Source: Gonocerus acuteangulatus
Taxonomy: Eukaryota; Arthropoda; Insecta; Hemiptera; Coreidae
Length of the DNA: 64,000 nt
Direction of reading: 5' to 3'
Assembly: GCA_946811695.1 (NCBI GenBank)
Contig: OX328125.1
Location: 36,007,751-36,071,750, forward strand
Shown: positions 61,895 to 64,000 of the stretch, piece by piece
Position numbering within the stretch: the first letter of the stretch is position 1
Layout: each line of letters starts with the position of its first letter
Notes under the pieces: generated by a model
What the model saw: only the letters and a program-made list of their open reading frames with translations
Databases searched by the model: none
What the model was told of the DNA's origin: nothing
Translations under genes and position numbers: made by a program

Positions 61895-62050
61895 TACGGC
61901 TTTATTAGCCGTATTATTCTATATAGGCTTTATAAGGCAGGAGATACTACTTAATCTTGAAGACTTGTTCTTAGTCCTTCTTTATCAACTAGATAGGCTT
62001 TATTAGACATATTATTCTTCATAGGCTTTATTAGACAGGGAATTCTGATA
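61895..62050 (+). repeat. Diverged copies of the ~98-bp tandem unit
   Basis: Shares ggctttattagccgtattat, tctatataggctttataagg, gaagacttgttcttagtcct and atcaactagataggc with the better-preserved array at 62835-63031. Confidence 0.6.
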
Positions 62051-62459
62051 AAATGTCGTGTTGTCGCAGCAAATTGTAATTACGATTTATCTAAGGTCAG
62101 GTAACATTAGCGAGTCTACATTGTTAAGATCACCTACGGCGAGGGTAGACAATTGCTATGATTTAGTCTACATATGTATATTAATTCCTAAATGTAGAAA
62201 ATAAACTTTACAACGGTTAGATACTATGAACGAATAGACAGTCGGTTCAGTCCCAAACAAACAGAGGGTTTACTAGAAATTTACCTGCTAGGAGTTAATC
62301 CTCAAGAGAAGTAACCCTTGTAGGGTAATATAACCCAGGTATCTGCCGACACAAATACAAAGCCTTGCAAGAGTAGGTAGAGCAACTTTAAGATTTCGTT
62401 CACTAAAATTTCTTAAACTGACCTAGATTCAGACATAAAATTATATTGTAAATATTGAT

Positions 62460-62765
62460 AAAGATTAATTAGTTGTCAACATATACATAAATTAGCAATC
62501 AACAGTTTTCTTTGTACGACTATTATTAACGACTATTTAGTTATGAGACAATCCATAAATTAGCGATCAAAAGTTGCAGGTGATTCCGTATTAGATATTT
62601 ATTAAATATTCATAAAGACTATTTGGTTGTAAACCGATTCATCAATAAGCAATCAATATTTTTAAACACTGGATATATACTAACCAATTATAACGACTGT
62701 TTAGTTATGAACCGATTCATAAATTAGCGATTAAAAAACACAGGTTTATTGACTAAATATTGATA
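62460..62765 (+). repeat. Imperfect tandem repeats with ttagcgatca motif
   Basis: About four units of irregular length containing gactatttagttatgaacc, gattcataaattagc and gatcaa variants (for example at 62530, 62625 and 62695). Non-coding. Confidence 0.6.
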
Positions 62766-62834
62766 AAAGTATTTAAATAGAAGAAAAAAAGATTTCCTCA
62801 AGACTTGCTCTTGTTCAATTTGTATTTACTCTAT

Positions 62835-63031
62835 TGACTTTATTAGGCATATTCTTCTATATAGGCTTCATTAGGCAGTGGTATCTACTCAATTTTGAGA
62901 ACTTGTTCTTGATCCTTCTGTATCCACTAGATTGGCTTTATTTGGCATATTATTCTATATAGGCTTTATTAGGGAGTGGTATCTACTCAATTTTGAGAAC
63001 TTGTTCTTGATCCTTCTGTATCCACTAGATT
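62835..63031 (+). repeat. Two tandem ~98-bp units
   Basis: Each unit runs ggctttatttggcatattat, tctatataggctttattagg, agtggtatctactcaatttt, gagaacttgttcttgatcct and tctgtatccactagatt. The two are nearly identical where they overlap. Confidence 0.75.
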
Positions 63032-63097
63032 GGCTCGCTGGGAAAATTCCTCGCTGCAACCTGGATGTCGGAACTAATGACCTAGATGTAAATGCGC

Positions 63098-63139
<42 letters not shown>
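63025..63139 (+). repeat. SINE-B 3' fragment with ~35-A tail
   Basis: Contains tgggaaaattcctcgctgca, cctggatgtcggaactaatg and aaatgcgcggtta followed by the A run. The intact tail suggests recent insertion or slippage. Confidence 0.65.
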
Positions 63140-63141
<2 letters not shown>

Positions 63142-63419
63142 ATATTGTATATATGTGTACATAATTTAACTAATTAAGAATATCCATACGTATTTGTTTT
63201 TATGTATTCTAAGTGAACTTGGGCACTGTGTGCGCCTCCTCGTGGCAGAATACGGGCAACTGATTGGTGGCTCTCGAGGCGGACCTGACATTCAGGTCTC
63301 CGGTTGGGGAGAAGGAATTGAGTAAGGTTTGATTGTTTTAATAGCCAAACCTTGTTCAGTTCTGTGGCAATCAGGCTAAGCACCTTAAATTCCAGGCAAG
63401 TTAGACGTAAAGAGATAAT

Positions 63420-63558
63420 TTTAGCGCGGTTCCTCCCTCTCTCCATATGGAGGACCCTGCCCTCCAAATGGAGGCCTCATGACGCAATCCAGAAGTCCCG
63501 ACAAAAAAGTTTGCGTTTAAGAACCCCTGAGAGACCGAAAATAACGGTGTTTCAAATT

Positions 63559-63638
<80 letters not shown>

Positions 63639-63940
63639 GATCGCTCTCTGGACACCCTTAAAAAGTTCTGGGTACTTTGTATATTTTCCTTAATTTTATT
63701 TTTTTATTTTTTAAAATTATTTTCCTTATATCTCGAAAACGGTTTGAAATCTTCATAAGCGGATCCTTACCATTCGAAAGCTTACTAAATGCTAATAATT
63801 CTGAAGCAATTATCGATTCATCGGAGAAATGAGTGCTTAAAAAAATAGTTTTTGAATACCGTTTTTGGTTTGGGTACTTAGAATCATGGGATTCAGTTGA
63901 AACATTTTCTGCATGTTCTACTCTCATTAAAACTAATATG
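63420..63940 (+). repeat. Hairpin repeat copy with internal (TA)n(GT)n
   Basis: tagcgcggttcctccctctc, catatggaggacc, catgacgcaatccagaagtc, ccgacaaaaaagtttgcgtt, agaacccctgagagacc, aataacggtgtttcaaattg, then (TA)n at about 63559-63600 and (TG)n to 63638. Downstream sequence (tctcgaaaacggttt, attcgaaagcttactaaat and ttgaataccgtttttggttt) matches the region after the 59570 copy. Confidence 0.75.
63559..63638. repeat. (TA)n(TG)n microsatellite inside a repeat
   Basis: TA tract changes to TG near 63601. Same position in the repeat as the tract at 59709. Confidence 0.9.
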
Positions 63941-64000
63941 TTGAAATTTTTGTTACGTTTAATATTTTATGTATAATTTATTTGACAATAAAACTGGTTA

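Larger units (their letters stand above)
54502..64000. other. Repeat-filled region upstream of the flippase exons (probably its first intron)
   Basis: No exon for the missing flippase N-terminus was found here, so this is probably intron 1 or 5' flank. It holds three copies of an ACAGGGTGTCC repeat, two of them forming a 1.9-kb palindrome; a CATGGGCGTA element; microsatellite-carrying hairpin repeats; a retroelement-like 3' motif at 59343; and tandem blocks from 60.2 kb onward. Confidence 0.55.

Noticed and set aside
63352..63693. 113-codon frame across the right-hand repeat
   Set aside because: Passes through (TA)n(TG)n and the hairpin repeat; the composition is repeat-driven.

Overview
The window is nuclear DNA of an AT-rich invertebrate. 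The genes are split by GT-AG introns, several intronic and intergenic stretches carry tRNA-derived SINE-like repeats with poly(A) tails, and there are many short terminal-inverted-repeat elements. The proteins look animal. Composition and repeat style fit an arthropod; a copepod such as a sea louse is a guess from general impression only. There are no bacterial operons, CRISPR arrays or prophage.

Five conserved protein genes can be read exon by exon with consistent splice phases. From left to right they are: the 5' half of NCBP1/CBP80, the large subunit of the nuclear cap-binding complex (minus, 821-5775, running off the left edge); a divergent HAUS7-like augmin subunit (minus, 9264-20579, 11 exons); single-exon GEMIN2 of the SMN complex (minus, 22766-23482); COPE, the epsilon subunit of the COPI coat (plus, 24799-30632, 6 exons); and a class-1 P4-ATPase phospholipid flippase like ATP8A1/ATP8A2 (minus, 36366-54501, 21 exons, lacking only the extreme N-terminus, which lies beyond the right edge or was not found). 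A small unrecognised ORF sits at 7360-7548 on the plus strand and may be frameshifted. NCBP1 and GEMIN2 both serve RNA (cap binding, snRNP assembly), and COPE and the flippase both serve membrane traffic, but nothing indicates co-regulation: this is an ordinary animal gene neighbourhood.

The rest is mostly repeats. I could define insertions by their target-site duplications: a hAT-like MITE at 50557-51275 with a perfect 8-bp duplication; a family whose ends read CATGGGCGTA with 8-bp duplications (38476-38740, 44376-44940, 55366-55602); another hAT-type MITE at 21065-21320; TTAA-flanked piggyBac-type MITEs (12156-12299, 28928-29533, 35148-35716), the second of which interrupts a SINE whose empty site is visible at 45860; TA-flanked elements (7736-8228, 18383-18516); a near-perfect intronic hairpin at 1449-1712; and a 1.9-kb palindrome at 56067-57932. 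Three SINE-like families, non-LTR retrotransposon remnants and a U2 snRNA 5' fragment are also present. The right-hand 8 kb (55.8-64 kb) is an array of related repeats with embedded (TA)n and (GT)n microsatellites and tandem blocks.

No self-contained new system (immunity, toxin or biosynthetic) was recognised. The points most worth a second look are the transposon nesting, the microsatellite-carrying hairpin repeat, a hammerhead-ribozyme-like motif near 59343, the diverged HAUS7-like gene, the alternative 3' exon of the flippase gene, and the foldback structures inside introns.
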